Part shown: positions 52,798-61,373 of the stretch, piece after piece | Layout of the letters: each line of letters opens with the position of its first letter | Numbering within the stretch: the first letter of the stretch is position 1 | Translations under genes and position numbers: made by a program | Source: Arthrobacter sp. GMC3 | GTDB taxonomy: Bacteria; Actinomycetota; Actinomycetes; Actinomycetales; Micrococcaceae | Assembly: GCF_002929305.1 (NCBI RefSeq) | Contig: NZ_PJIO01000001.1 | Coordinates: 124,001-188,000 of the forward strand | Reading direction: 5' to 3' | DNA length: 64,000 nt | Notes under the pieces: generated by a model | Told to the model about the DNA's origin: nothing | What the model saw: only the letters and a program-made list of their open reading frames with translations | Database searches by the model: none

Positions 52798-55548
52798 GTG
52801 CCAAGCAAGGCAGCCAGCAAGCCGAAGACCGGCAAAAAGCTCGTAATCGTAGAGTCCCCTGCCAAGAGCAAGACCATCGCCAAGTACCTTGGCGAGGGTT
52901 TCGTGGTCGAAGCATCCATTGGGCACATCCGCGACCTGCCGCAGCCTTCCGAGCTCCCCGCGGAGCTGAAAAAGTCCTCGATCGGCAAGTTCGCCGTCGA
53001 TCTTGAGAACAACTTCAAGCCGTACTACGTCATCTCACCGGATAAGAAGAAGAAGGTGGCAGAGCTCAAGGCGCAGCTCAAGGACGCCGACGAACTTTAC
53101 CTCGCAACTGATGGGGATCGCGAGGGTGAGGCCATCGCGTGGCACCTGCTTGAGGTGCTCAAGCCCAAGGTGCCTGTTTACCGCATGACGTTTGCCGAAA
53201 TCACCAAGGAGTCGCTGCAACGCGCCCTAGGCAACCTTCGCGAGCTGGATACCGACCTGGTGGACGCCCAGGAAACCCGCCGCGTGGTTGACCGCCTGTT
53301 CGGCTACGAGCTGTCCCCGGTGCTGTGGCGCAAGGTCGCGCCCAAGCTTTCCGCCGGGCGTGTGCAGTCCGTGGTGACCCGCATGGTGGTGGAGCGTGAG
53401 CGTGAGCGCATGGCCTTCCGCTCCGCAGGCTACTGGGACCTGTTCGGCACGTTCAGCCCCGTAGACGGTCAAGAACCGTTCAACGCCAAGCTGGCAGCCC
53501 TGGACGGCAAGCGCGTCGCCTCCGGCCGCGACTTCAACGACAAGGGTGAACTGACAGGCAAGAACGTTGCCCACCTGGACGAGGTAGCCGCCAAGGCCCT
53601 GGCCGAAGGCCTGCAGGATTCCAGCTTTGCTGTGCGCTCCGTGGAGCACAAGCCCTACACGCGCCGTCCCGCCCCGCCGTTTACGACCTCGACCCTCCAG
53701 CAGGAGGCAGGGCGCAAGCTGCGCTTCTCCTCCAAGTCGACCATGTCGACCGCCCAGCGCCTGTACGAAAACGGTTACATCACGTATATGCGTACGGACT
53801 CGTCCTCCCTGAGCGATGAGGCCGTCAACGCCGCCCGCAAGCAGGCCTCCGAGCTGTACGGCCCCGAATTCATCCCGGCAACCAAGCGGGTCTACGCGAA
53901 CAAGAGCTCCAACGCGCAGGAAGCCCACGAGGCCATCCGCCCCGCCGGTGACTCCTTCCGAACCCCCGCCCAAGTGGCCAGCGCCCTGCGAGGCGACGAG
54001 TTCAAGCTCTACGAGCTGATCTGGAAGCGCACCGTCGCCTCCCAGATGGCTGATGCCAAGGGTTCGACGGCGACCATCAAGTTGGGTGCGACCTCAACGG
54101 ATGGGCAGGACGCCGAGTTCTCGGTCTCCGGAACTGTCATCACCTTCCGCGGCTTCCTGGCTGCCTATGAGGAAGGCCGCGACGAGTCCCGCAACGACTC
54201 CGACGATTCGGACCGCCGCCTGCCCAATGTCAAGGAAAAGGACGCCCTGAAGGCAGCGGATGTCACGGCCAACGGCCACGAGACGTCCCCGCCGCCGCGC
54301 TTCACCGAAGCGTCGCTGACCAAGGAAATGGAAGAGCGCGACATCGGGCGCCCCTCCACCTACGCCTCCACGCTCTCCACCATCATGGACCGCGGCTATG
54401 TGCGCAAACAGGGCTCAGCCCTGGTGCCGAGCTGGATCGCCTTCTCCGTGGTGCGCCTGCTGGAACTGCACTTCACCGACTACGTGGACTATGAGTTCAC
54501 GGCAGGCATGGAAACAGGACTGGACAGGATCGCCAACGGCCAGGAGCAGGGCTCCGACTGGCTCAAGCACTTCTACTTTGGTGAGGGCGACGACGTCGGA
54601 CTCCAAAGCATTGTGAACAACCTGGGTGAGATTGACGCCCGTGAGATCAACTCGATGCCCATCACCGACACCCTGGTGCTGCGCGTGGGTAAGTTCGGCC
54701 CGTACCTGGAAAGCACCGTGCCCACGGTGGACCCCAAGACCGGCGAGATCATTGAGGCGGCCCGGGCCAACGTGCCAGAGGACCTGGCCCCCGACGAGCT
54801 CACGCCCGCTAAGGCGCAAGAACTCATGGAGACCGCGGCGCCGGAGGAACGCGTCTTGGGTGTTGATCCGGTCAGCGGTCACACGGTGGTTGCCAAGAAC
54901 GGCCGCTACGGTGCTTACGTCACCGAAGTGATTCCGGACATGACGGACGAGGAAATCGCCAACCAGCCCGTTGAGTACTACAAGAACGGCAAGCCGAAGC
55001 CGCCGAAGAAGCCTGTTAAGGTCAAGCCGCGCACCGGATCGCTGTTCAAGACGATGACCGTGGACACCGTCACCCTTGAGCAGGCCCTGGACATCATGAG
55101 CCTGCCGCGGGTGCTCGGAGCAGACGCCGAAGGTAACGAGATCACCGTTCAGAACGGCCGGTTCGGCCCGTACCTGAAGAAGGGCTCCGATTCGCGTTCC
55201 ATTGGCACCGAAGAGGAGATCTTCACCATCACGCTGGAGCAGGCGCTGGAAATCTACTCCCAGCCCAAGCAGCGTGGCGCCCGCGCCGCCGTGCCGCCGC
55301 TGGCCGAGTTCGGCGACGACCCCGTCTCCGAGAGGAAGATCGTGGTGAAGGAGGGCCGCTTTGGCCCGTACATCACCGACGGCGTCACCAACATCACCGT
55401 CCCGCGCGGCACCGATGTTGAAGAGCTGACCCGCGAAATCGCCATCGAACTGCTGGCCGACAAGCGCGAACGCGGCCCCGTCAAGCGCACAGCCAAGGCT
55501 CCGGCCAAGAAGGCGCCGGCCAAGAAAAAGGTTGCTGCCAAGAAATAG
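52798..55548 (+). CDS. topA: DNA topoisomerase I
   Basis: A 916-residue type IA topoisomerase that relaxes negative supercoils. GTG 52798 has TAGGAG five bases upstream. The TOPRIM domain begins KKLVIVESPAKSKTIAKYLG and contains TDGDREGEAIAWH; the catalytic tyrosine is in GYITYMRTDSSS near residue 329. Four C-terminal topoisomerase repeats of the type NGRFGPYLK replace zinc fingers, as in other actinobacteria, followed by a lysine-rich tail (KAPAKKAPAKKKVAAKK). A strong terminator follows. Confidence 0.96.
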   Translation: MPSKAASKPKTGKKLVIVESPAKSKTIAKYLGEGFVVEASIGHIRDLPQPSELPAELKKSSIGKFAVDLENNFKPYYVISPDKKKKVAELKAQLKDADELYLATDGDREGEAIAWHLLEVLKPKVPVYRMTFAEITKESLQRALGNLRELDTDLVDAQETRRVVDRLFGYELSPVLWRKVAPKLSAGRVQSVVTRMVVERERERMAFRSAGYWDLFGTFSPVDGQEPFNAKLAALDGKRVASGRDFNDKGELTGKNVAHLDEVAAKALAEGLQDSSFAVRSVEHKPYTRRPAPPFTTSTLQQEAGRKLRFSSKSTMSTAQRLYENGYITYMRTDSSSLSDEAVNAARKQASELYGPEFIPATKRVYANKSSNAQEAHEAIRPAGDSFRTPAQVASALRGDEFKLYELIWKRTVASQMADAKGSTATIKLGATSTDGQDAEFSVSGTVITFRGFLAAYEEGRDESRNDSDDSDRRLPNVKEKDALKAADVTANGHETSPPPRFTEASLTKEMEERDIGRPSTYASTLSTIMDRGYVRKQGSALVPSWIAFSVVRLLELHFTDYVDYEFTAGMETGLDRIANGQEQGSDWLKHFYFGEGDDVGLQSIVNNLGEIDAREINSMPITDTLVLRVGKFGPYLESTVPTVDPKTGEIIEAARANVPEDLAPDELTPAKAQELMETAAPEERVLGVDPVSGHTVVAKNGRYGAYVTEVIPDMTDEEIANQPVEYYKNGKPKPPKKPVKVKPRTGSLFKTMTVDTVTLEQALDIMSLPRVLGADAEGNEITVQNGRFGPYLKKGSDSRSIGTEEEIFTITLEQALEIYSQPKQRGARAAVPPLAEFGDDPVSERKIVVKEGRFGPYITDGVTNITVPRGTDVEELTREIAIELLADKRERGPVKRTAKAPAKKAPAKKKVAAKK

Positions 55549-55560
55549 TCCACCTGCTTG

Positions 55561-55602
55561 AACACTGCCCGGTCTCGGATTCCGAGACCGGGCAGTGTTG
55601 TT
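55561..55602 (+). terminator. Strong terminator after topA
   Basis: A perfect 18-bp stem (55561-55578 with 55582-55599) closes on a three-base loop (ATT) and ends in GTTGTT. It separates topA from ppx. Confidence 0.8.
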
Positions 55603-55638
55603 AACGCCAGCACGGCACAATCGAGCAATAATGGGCAC

Positions 55639-56625
55639 ATGAGATTAGGCGTGCTCGACATCGGCTCCAACACCGTCCACTTGCTGCTGGTCGACGCGCG
55701 CCCCGGCGCCAAACCTGTGCCGTACGCGTCGCACAAGCGCGCGCTGAGCCTGGTGCAGTACCTCGACGATGACGGCAACATCACCGACGAGGGCCAAACC
55801 GAACTCATCGAATTCATCCTTGAAGCGTGGGAGTTCGCAGCCAAGCACCGGGCCAAGGACCTGCTGGCGTTTTGCACCTCGGCCATTCGCGAATCCACCA
55901 ACGGTGCCGCCGTGCTGGAACGAGTTCAGCACGAGACCACCGTGAGGCTGACCGAACTGACCGGCGACGAAGAATCCGCCATGACGTTTTTTGCCGTACG
56001 CCGCTGGCACGGCTGGGGTGCCGGCACCATCTTGAACCTTGACATTGGCGGAGGGTCCTTCGAAATCGCCCAGGGCGCCAATGAGCTCCCGGACCTTGCC
56101 CATTCCGTCCCGCTGGGTGCCGGGCGACTTACCCGCGACTGGCTGATCGAGGACCCGCCCACGGCCAAGAGCGTTAAGGAACTACGCAAGCACATCAAAT
56201 CCACCATGAAGGAAGCGGTGGTGGCGACGCAAAAGCTGGGCACCCCGCACATCGTCACAGGCTCCTCCAAGACGTTCCGGGCGTTGGCCCGCATTACGGG
56301 GGCGGCGCCGTCGTCCATGGGGCCGTACGTCAAGCGCGAACTCCACCTCAGCGACCTTGGCCTCTGGTCGCAGCGGCTCGCCGCAATGTCCTCCGCCGAC
56401 AGACTGCACCTGCCGGGGGTGTCCGTGGCGCGCGCCCAGCAGGTGCTGGCTGGTGCCTTGGTGGCCCAGACGGCGCTTGAGATGTTCAAGGTCCAGTCGA
56501 TGCAGATCAGTCCCTGGGCGCTGCGTGAGGGCCTGATCCTGCGCCGCCTGGACCAGCTGGTCTTTGATGGCCCGCTGGATCCGCCGGCGCACGTCGGAAA
56601 ACTGACAAACTCGGCAACACCTTAG
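55639..56625 (+). CDS. ppx: Exopolyphosphatase (Ppx/GppA family)
   Basis: A 328-residue protein from ATG 55639 (MRLGVLDIGSNTVHLLLVD). The phosphate-binding DIGSNT and the second glycine loop NLDIGGGSFEIAQG near residue 135 are intact. Family members degrade polyphosphate or convert pppGpp. The long upstream frame was rejected because the family begins at this methionine. It starts the ppx-isomerase-proC order also found around Rv0496-Rv0500. Confidence 0.9.
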   Translation: MRLGVLDIGSNTVHLLLVDARPGAKPVPYASHKRALSLVQYLDDDGNITDEGQTELIEFILEAWEFAAKHRAKDLLAFCTSAIRESTNGAAVLERVQHETTVRLTELTGDEESAMTFFAVRRWHGWGAGTILNLDIGGGSFEIAQGANELPDLAHSVPLGAGRLTRDWLIEDPPTAKSVKELRKHIKSTMKEAVVATQKLGTPHIVTGSSKTFRALARITGAAPSSMGPYVKRELHLSDLGLWSQRLAAMSSADRLHLPGVSVARAQQVLAGALVAQTALEMFKVQSMQISPWALREGLILRRLDQLVFDGPLDPPAHVGKLTNSATP

Positions 56626-56631
56626 GCGGTC

Positions 56632-57489
56632 ATGACTAACTCAGCAGCCGATTCCACCGATTCCCAAGGCCCGACGGCGGACGTGTCACCGGGCCCCAAG
56701 CGCCACATTCCGGTGGCCCTGTCCACTGCCTCCGTGTACCCGCTCTCCGTCCATGACGGATTCGCGGTGGCCGCTGACCTCGGCTACGACGGCGTCGAAG
56801 TGCTGGTGACTCACAATGGTGACAGCCAGGACGCCCGCGCGCTCAATGCCTTGGCGCAAAGGTACGACCAGCCCATCCTGGCCATCCATGCACCCACCCT
56901 CCTGCTCACCCAACAAGTGTGGGGGAGTGCCTGGAACAAGGTGCAGCGCTCAGCCCAAATGGCCGTCGACGTGGGCGCCGAGGTGGTGGTGGTGCACCCG
57001 CCATTCCGCTGGCAAAATGACTACGCAGACACATTCGCCCACGGGGTACGGGATATTGCCGACGCTTTCGGCATCCGCATCGCCGTGGAAAACATGTACC
57101 CGTGGCGCGTGCGCGGGCGCGAGGCACTCGCCTACCTGCCGCACTGGGACCCGGTAGGGCAGGACTACCAGGACGTCACCTGGGACTTCTCCCACGCCGC
57201 CACCGCCAGTGCATCCAGTCTGGACGCCGTCAAGGCCCTGGGCGGGCGGCTGCGACACATCCACCTCACCGACGGCATCTCGCCCTCCACCAAGGATCAG
57301 CACATGATTCCCGGCCATGGCACTCAGGAATGCGTCGAGGTGCTCCAGCACATCGCCAACAACGGTTTTGACGGAGCCGTGGTGGCAGAAATTTCCACTC
57401 GCAAGGCCAAGGGCGCCGGTCAGCGCGAGGAATGGCTCGCCGAAACCCTCGAATTTGCCCGCGTACACCTAGGCCAGACCCTGCCATAG
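56632..57489 (+). CDS. Sugar phosphate isomerase/epimerase family protein
   Basis: A 285-residue TIM-barrel protein six bp after ppx. After a disordered N-terminus, VALSTASVYPLSVHDGFAV starts the barrel. Metal-binding candidates are in VVVVHPPFRW, IAVENMYPW, VTWDFSHAA and HIHLTDGI, the pattern of xylose isomerase-like enzymes (Rv0498 type). Substrate unknown. Confidence 0.85.
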   Translation: MTNSAADSTDSQGPTADVSPGPKRHIPVALSTASVYPLSVHDGFAVAADLGYDGVEVLVTHNGDSQDARALNALAQRYDQPILAIHAPTLLLTQQVWGSAWNKVQRSAQMAVDVGAEVVVVHPPFRWQNDYADTFAHGVRDIADAFGIRIAVENMYPWRVRGREALAYLPHWDPVGQDYQDVTWDFSHAATASASSLDAVKALGGRLRHIHLTDGISPSTKDQHMIPGHGTQECVEVLQHIANNGFDGAVVAEISTRKAKGAGQREEWLAETLEFARVHLGQTLP

Positions 57490-57511
57490 GGCTGAGGGTT
57501 CGCAAACTTGC

Positions 57512-57664
57512 CTTAAAGTGAAATCGCCGGGGAACATGTGGCCAGTGGATGGGGGGAAACACTGGCAAGTTCTCCGGCGATTTGACTGGTCTTCAGGACA
57601 AGGCCAGTCCGATCATCACTCGCACCCTTATGAGGTACTTAAAACAATAGGGGCCCTGATTGGG
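57512..57664 (+). ncRNA. Structured leader element, copy A (upstream of proC)
   Basis: First copy of a structured unit. CTTAAAGTG precedes an outer stem (57521-57534 with 57570-57583, 13 of 14 pairs) that encloses an inner stem GCCAGTG/CACTGGC (57541-57547 with 57560-57566) with a GATGGGGGGAAA loop. A second hairpin GACTGG/CCAGTC (57584-57589 with 57604-57609) leads into a 25-nt block at 57613-57637 that is nearly identical to copy B. No known family was recognised. The outer hairpin alone could be mistaken for the terminator of the upstream gene. Confidence 0.55.
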
Positions 57665-57725
57665 AATAGTCAGGGTGCCAGCTGTGCATTCACCATTAAG
57701 CATTGACGGTGTTGCGACGGCGTGA

Positions 57726-57875
57726 CTTAACGAGGAAACGCCGGAAGCCTTGCTAGGAATTGGGGGATACCTAGCCGCTTCCGGCGCCCGGTCCAACGGG
57801 TGTAAACACCGGGTGGACCTTCATCACTCGCACCTCTATGAGGTAATAAAAACTGTAAGGGCCTATTCTGGGCAA
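57726..57875 (+). ncRNA. Structured leader element, copy B (upstream of proC)
   Basis: Second copy, 208 bp downstream of copy A. CTTAACGAG precedes an outer stem CGCCGGAAGC/GCTTCCGGCG (57739-57748 with 57777-57786). The inner stem GCTAGG/CCTAGC (57752-57757 with 57770-57775) has an AATTGGGGGATA loop. The second hairpin GGTCCA/TGGACC (57790-57795 with 57814-57819) is followed by the 25-nt block at 57821-57845, which differs from copy A at two bases. Stem sequences differ from copy A while pairing is kept. proC starts 141 nt after the block. Confidence 0.55.
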
Positions 57876-57986
57876 ACACCGCCGTGGTACTGGGAATTAC
57901 CTGTCAAAGCCGAAGATGGTTGCGATAGGGCGCGCGGACACGTGCCTCGGTTGCGTGCAAGCGCCAGGAGAGGAAAGACTGAGGGC

Positions 57987-58823
57987 ATGAGCAAAAAGAT
58001 TGTATTTCTAGGGTGCGGTTCAATGGGCGAAGCGATTCTGACGGGATTGCTCGCAGCCGGGACTGCACCAGCGTCGGTTACAGTGACTGTTCGTAGGCCG
58101 GAACGGGCGGAGGAACTAGCCCAGCTCCACGGTGTGACTGCCATGGCCTCCAACGAGGAGCCCGACGCCAACGCCCAGGCAGTGGCCGGCGCCAGCGTCG
58201 TCATTCTGGGTGTCAAGCCGGTGGGGACTGCAGCGCTGTGTCGCGAAATCGCTCCCCACTTGGACGCTCAGGCGGTGGTCATCAGTGTTGCCGCAGCAGT
58301 ATCCCTAGGCCAGCTGGAAGGCGCGTTGCATCCCGGCCAGCCCGTGGTCCGCTCCATGCCCAACACCCCGCTCAAGGTGGGTCGCGGTGTGGTGGCCCTG
58401 TCGGCCGGAACAAGCGTTGATGAGTTCCACCTGGCCGCCGCCCACGAGATTTTCGATGGCTCCGGCGTCGTGCTTGATATTCCCGAAAGCCAGCAAGACG
58501 CGGTGTCAGCCATCAGCGGCTCGGGCCCCGCGTACGCGTTCTACCTGGCGGAGGCCATGGCAGCGGCGGCCGAGGACTTTGGCCTCTCGGCTGACATTGC
58601 ACGGGTCCTGGCCCGCGAAACCGTTGCCGGTGCGGGCCTGATGCTCGCCGAGCCCGGTGCCGACCCCGCCACGCTGCGCCGCGGCGTCACCAGCCCGAAT
58701 GGCACCACGGAGCAGGCCATCGCCACCTTTGACGCCCAAGGCTTGCCGGGCATCGTGCTGGCTGGCGCAAAGGCTGCCGCCGCCCGGGCTGCCCAGATCA
58801 CCCAAGAGCTCTCCGCCCAATAA
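57987..58823 (+). CDS. proC: Pyrroline-5-carboxylate reductase
   Basis: A 278-residue enzyme for the last step of proline synthesis, reducing pyrroline-5-carboxylate with NAD(P)H. ATG 57987 (MSKKIVFLGCGSMGEAIL) follows GAGAGGAAAG. The Rossmann motif GCGSMG, the segment VRSMPNTP and the C-terminal SAISGSGPAYAF and LRRGVTSPNGTTEQ signatures are all present. It is preceded by about 500 bp of non-coding DNA with two structured repeats, unusual for a biosynthetic gene in a compact cluster. Confidence 0.95.
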   Translation: MSKKIVFLGCGSMGEAILTGLLAAGTAPASVTVTVRRPERAEELAQLHGVTAMASNEEPDANAQAVAGASVVILGVKPVGTAALCREIAPHLDAQAVVISVAAAVSLGQLEGALHPGQPVVRSMPNTPLKVGRGVVALSAGTSVDEFHLAAAHEIFDGSGVVLDIPESQQDAVSAISGSGPAYAFYLAEAMAAAAEDFGLSADIARVLARETVAGAGLMLAEPGADPATLRRGVTSPNGTTEQAIATFDAQGLPGIVLAGAKAAAARAAQITQELSAQ

Positions 58824-58824
58824 C

Positions 58825-58979
58825 GCGGTATCACCTTTGGTTCACTTTTTGAGAACGCGGTATCACCAAACAGGCAGCGCCCGAGCCGGCATGAGTGGAA
58901 GTGATACGGCGTTCGGGAAATTCAAGCCAAAGGTGATACGGCGTTCGGGAAAAATGCGCCAAAGGTGATACGGCGTCGG
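58825..58979. repeat. Cluster of REP-like repeats between proC and ogt
   Basis: Three rightward copies of a unit containing GGTGATACGGCGTTCGGG (58899-58919, 58927-58952, 58959-58979) and two inverted copies (GCGGTATCACCTTTGG at 58825-58840, GAACGCGGTATCACC at 58853-58867) lie between convergent genes. Facing copies can form long hairpins and may terminate transcription from both sides. Confidence 0.8.
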
Positions 58980-58985
58980 AAGGGG

Positions 58986-59603
58986 CTAGGCGGCTTCTAG
59001 GCCCAGCAACAGCGCCTTGGCGTCGACTCCACCCAAATAGGCGCCCCAGCTGCCATCGGAGCGGATCACGCGGTGGCACGGCACCACCAGCGGCAACGGG
59101 TTGCGGGCGCAGGCCGTGCCGACAGCCCGCACGGCCCGCGGGCTGGACGTCAGTGCGGCGACGGCGGCGTAACTGGCCGTGTGGCCGTACCCGATGTCGG
59201 GCAAATGGGCCAGCACCTCGCGCCGGAACCCGGTGGCCAGCCGGAAATCCAGCGGCAGGTCAAATACTTGGCGCCGCTGGGCAAAGTACTCCTCAAGTTC
59301 CCGCGCCGCGTCGTCCAAACGTGCCGGTGCCAGCAAGATGCGCGGGCTGACGTTGGCGGCCAGAGATTCCAGCACCGAATCGTGCCCCTCGCGGGCAAAC
59401 GCCACGCGAACCAGGCCGCGCTCCGTCCCGGCGAGCAGTAAGGATCCGACGGGGGAGTCGATGACGCGATACGCCACATCTACCAGGTCATCGGCCGCCG
59501 CCGCCGCCCGGAACTGTGCGCCCAGGCGGTCCAGGGCGTCCGCGTCTCCGGTGGTGAGGGCCGCCAACTCGGGTGGAAGGGCTGCTGCTGTGTGGGTTTC
59601 CAT
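58986..59603 (-). CDS. ogt: Methylated-DNA-protein cysteine methyltransferase (first copy)
   Basis: A 205-residue suicide alkyltransferase that removes methyl groups from O6-methylguanine. The ATG at 59603 (METHTAAALPPE) has GAGAGGA upstream. The active-site motif LVVPCHRVIRSDG, the helix-turn-helix (GYGHTASYAAVAALTSS) and the N-terminal Ada-like ribonuclease fold (VIDSPVGSLLLAG) are intact. The N-terminus is about 45 residues longer than standard Ogt and unrecognised. Its ATG overlaps the sigma factor stop. Confidence 0.9.
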   Translation of the reverse strand: METHTAAALPPELAALTTGDADALDRLGAQFRAAAAADDLVDVAYRVIDSPVGSLLLAGTERGLVRVAFAREGHDSVLESLAANVSPRILLAPARLDDAARELEEYFAQRRQVFDLPLDFRLATGFRREVLAHLPDIGYGHTASYAAVAALTSSPRAVRAVGTACARNPLPLVVPCHRVIRSDGSWGAYLGGVDAKALLLGLEAA

Positions 59604-60130
59604 CACGAAAAATCCTCTCGGTCCTGCACCAAATGTGCCCGTAGCGACTTCATGCCGTCCGCGGCGGCCCGGCGCGCGGCTGCCTCGGAATTGCCCAGCA
59701 AAGGCGCCACATCGGCATAGGCAAGTCCCGCCAAATGGTGGTAAACCACCGCCTCGCGCTGCTTGGGTGGCAACTTGGCAAGCGCTGCCCACACCTGCTC
59801 GGCAGTCTCGCCAGCTTCCACGGCATGGACGACGGCGTCCCCTCCGGAGCCGGCCACGGTGCCTGTCGCTTCGAGGGCGTCATCGCCGTCAGGAATAGGC
59901 AGGCGCCCCGTCTTCCTGTGGTGATCCATTGCCTTGTTGCGTGCAATGGTAACCAGCCAGGCTTCCCAGTTCCTGACATCTGCCGAGGACGGGTAGGCGC
60001 GCAACGCCGCCAGGAACGTTTCCTGCCAGACGTCATCCGCGTCCTGAAGCCCGGCCAGGGCGCGGCAGACGCGCAATACGACGGCCCCGTGGCTGGCGAC
60101 CAGGACTTCAAAAGGCGGCTGCGGGCTCAA
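59603..60130 (-). CDS. ECF-type RNA polymerase sigma factor
   Basis: A 175-residue sigma factor from a TTG start overlapping the upstream ogt stop. Region 2 reads LQDADDVWQETFLAALRAYP and WLVTIARNKAMDHHRK; region 4 reads LAKLPPKQREAVVYHHLAGLAYADVAPLLG. No anti-sigma gene adjoins it. It lies between two alkyltransferase genes with overlaps at both ends, so it is probably linked to alkylation damage or controls its own operon. Confidence 0.88.
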   Translation of the reverse strand: MSPQPPFEVLVASHGAVVLRVCRALAGLQDADDVWQETFLAALRAYPSSADVRNWEAWLVTIARNKAMDHHRKTGRLPIPDGDDALEATGTVAGSGGDAVVHAVEAGETAEQVWAALAKLPPKQREAVVYHHLAGLAYADVAPLLGNSEAAARRAAADGMKSLRAHLVQDREDFS

Positions 60131-60636
60131 AACAACGCTTCGGTGTGTGTCCGGCTCGGGTATTCCAGCTCAAGCAAGAACTGCTTGCGAGGCAGCCCGC
60201 CGGCATAACCCACCAGTGAACCATCCGCCCCCACCACCCTGTGACAGGGCACGATGATGCTGATCGGGTTGCGGCCGTTCGCCGAGCCCACAGCCTGCGC
60301 CAAGTTCCTATCGCCGAGCATGGCGGCCAAGTCGCCGTAGCTGCGTAGCTCGCCGTACGGGATCTCGCGCAGGGCCGCCCAGACCCGGTGCTGGAAAGGG
60401 TTCCCAACAGGTGCCAGCGGAATCGAAAACGACGTCCGTGAGCCGTCAAAGTATTCGCCGAGCTGCGCCACCGTCGCCGCCAGGACCTCGCAGTCGGAGG
60501 CGGCAACCCGCTCACCCAACGTCTCCTGAGCAGGCCGGCGCTTGTGCTCGGCCATGTACACGGCGGCCAAACCGGCGTCGTTCGCAACAGCTGTCAAAAG
60601 GCCCACAGGTGAATCAAAAACCGTGTGCTTGAGCAT
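60127..60636 (-). CDS. ogt: Methylated-DNA-protein cysteine methyltransferase (second copy)
   Basis: A 169-residue alkyltransferase. I chose the ATG at 60636 (MLKHTVFDSPVG) because GGAGG lies eight bases before it; the ATG two codons upstream is too close. It has the active-site motif IIVPCHRVVGADG and DNA-binding helix (YGELRSYGDLAAML). It is closer to standard Ogt length than the other copy. First gene of a three-gene operon with the sigma factor. Confidence 0.92.
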   Translation of the reverse strand: MLKHTVFDSPVGLLTAVANDAGLAAVYMAEHKRRPAQETLGERVAASDCEVLAATVAQLGEYFDGSRTSFSIPLAPVGNPFQHRVWAALREIPYGELRSYGDLAAMLGDRNLAQAVGSANGRNPISIIVPCHRVVGADGSLVGYAGGLPRKQFLLELEYPSRTHTEALF

Positions 60637-60686
60637 TGTCATTACCTCCATGCACTGTAGACGCGCGCCGGACCGAAAACGTGAGG

Positions 60687-61373
60687 TCAGGGGCGGGCGG
60701 CGAAGCGTTCCAGCAGGTCAACATAGCCGGAGACGATGAGCATGTCTCGGCTCGTCACCCGGGTGCTGGGCTGCGCGTAAGTAAAGTCCTCGCCCGGCGA
60801 TTTCACACCCACCACCGTCACGCCGTACTTTGAGCGCACCTTGGATTCCTCCAGCGTGAACCCCTGGGTTTCCTTCGGCGGGTACATTTTCACGATGGCA
60901 AAATCGTCGTCGAACTCGATGAAGTCCAGCATGCGCCCGCCCACCAGGTGCGCCGCGCGGACACCGGCGTCGGCCTCAGGGTAAATGACGTGATTGGCGC
61001 CAATTCGGGTCAAAATCTTCCCGTGCGACTGCGTGATCGCCTTGACCCACAGGTGCGCGATCCCCAAATCCACCAGGTTCACGGTGATGAGGACGCTGGA
61101 TTCAATGGAAGTACCCACGCCGACGACGGCGGAGCTGAAGTCCTGCGCGCCGAGCTGGCGCAGCGCATCAATGTTGGTGGCGTCGGCCTCCACCACATGG
61201 GTGAGGACACCGGCCCACTTTTGCACCAGGGCAGGGTCTCGCTCAATGGCCAAGACCTCCCGGCCCTGCTTGACCAGCTGGTGCGCCGTGGCAGCGCCAA
61301 AACGTCCCAAACCAATCACCAAGACGGGCGAATTGTGTGGGGGACGGTTGTTGGAATCGAGTTTCTCAGCCAA
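60687..61373 (-). CDS. TrkA-type potassium channel regulatory subunit
   Basis: A 228-residue cytoplasmic RCK protein that gates the TrkH/KtrB channel by binding nucleotides. The Rossmann motif VLVIGLGRFGAATAHQL and the acidic residue in EVLAIERDP are clear; a C-terminal TrkA-C domain follows (FTLEESKVRSKYGVTVVG). The TTG start at 61373 overlaps the trkH-like stop. Probably KtrA-type because it has one RCK unit. Confidence 0.9.
   Translation of the reverse strand: MAEKLDSNNRPPHNSPVLVIGLGRFGAATAHQLVKQGREVLAIERDPALVQKWAGVLTHVVEADATNIDALRQLGAQDFSSAVVGVGTSIESSVLITVNLVDLGIAHLWVKAITQSHGKILTRIGANHVIYPEADAGVRAAHLVGGRMLDFIEFDDDFAIVKMYPPKETQGFTLEESKVRSKYGVTVVGVKSPGEDFTYAQPSTRVTSRDMLIVSGYVDLLERFAARP

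Noticed and set aside
57518..57706. Coding similarity (HHSH-YEV-KT) between the two proC leader copies
   Set aside because: The shared peptide covers only the conserved 25-nt block and its edge. The upstream peptide is unrelated while the stems are conserved, so RNA structure explains the pattern better.
57790..57822. T-box antiterminator motif (GGGTGGACC) in copy B
   Set aside because: The motif is absent from copy A, the spacing does not match the T-box bulge, and no specifier loop was found.
57512..57875. 6C RNA on the minus strand (C-rich loops)
   Set aside because: The two C-rich loops are about 200 nt apart and belong to two separate units, whereas 6C RNA has both in one short RNA. 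The conserved 25-nt block does not fit either.
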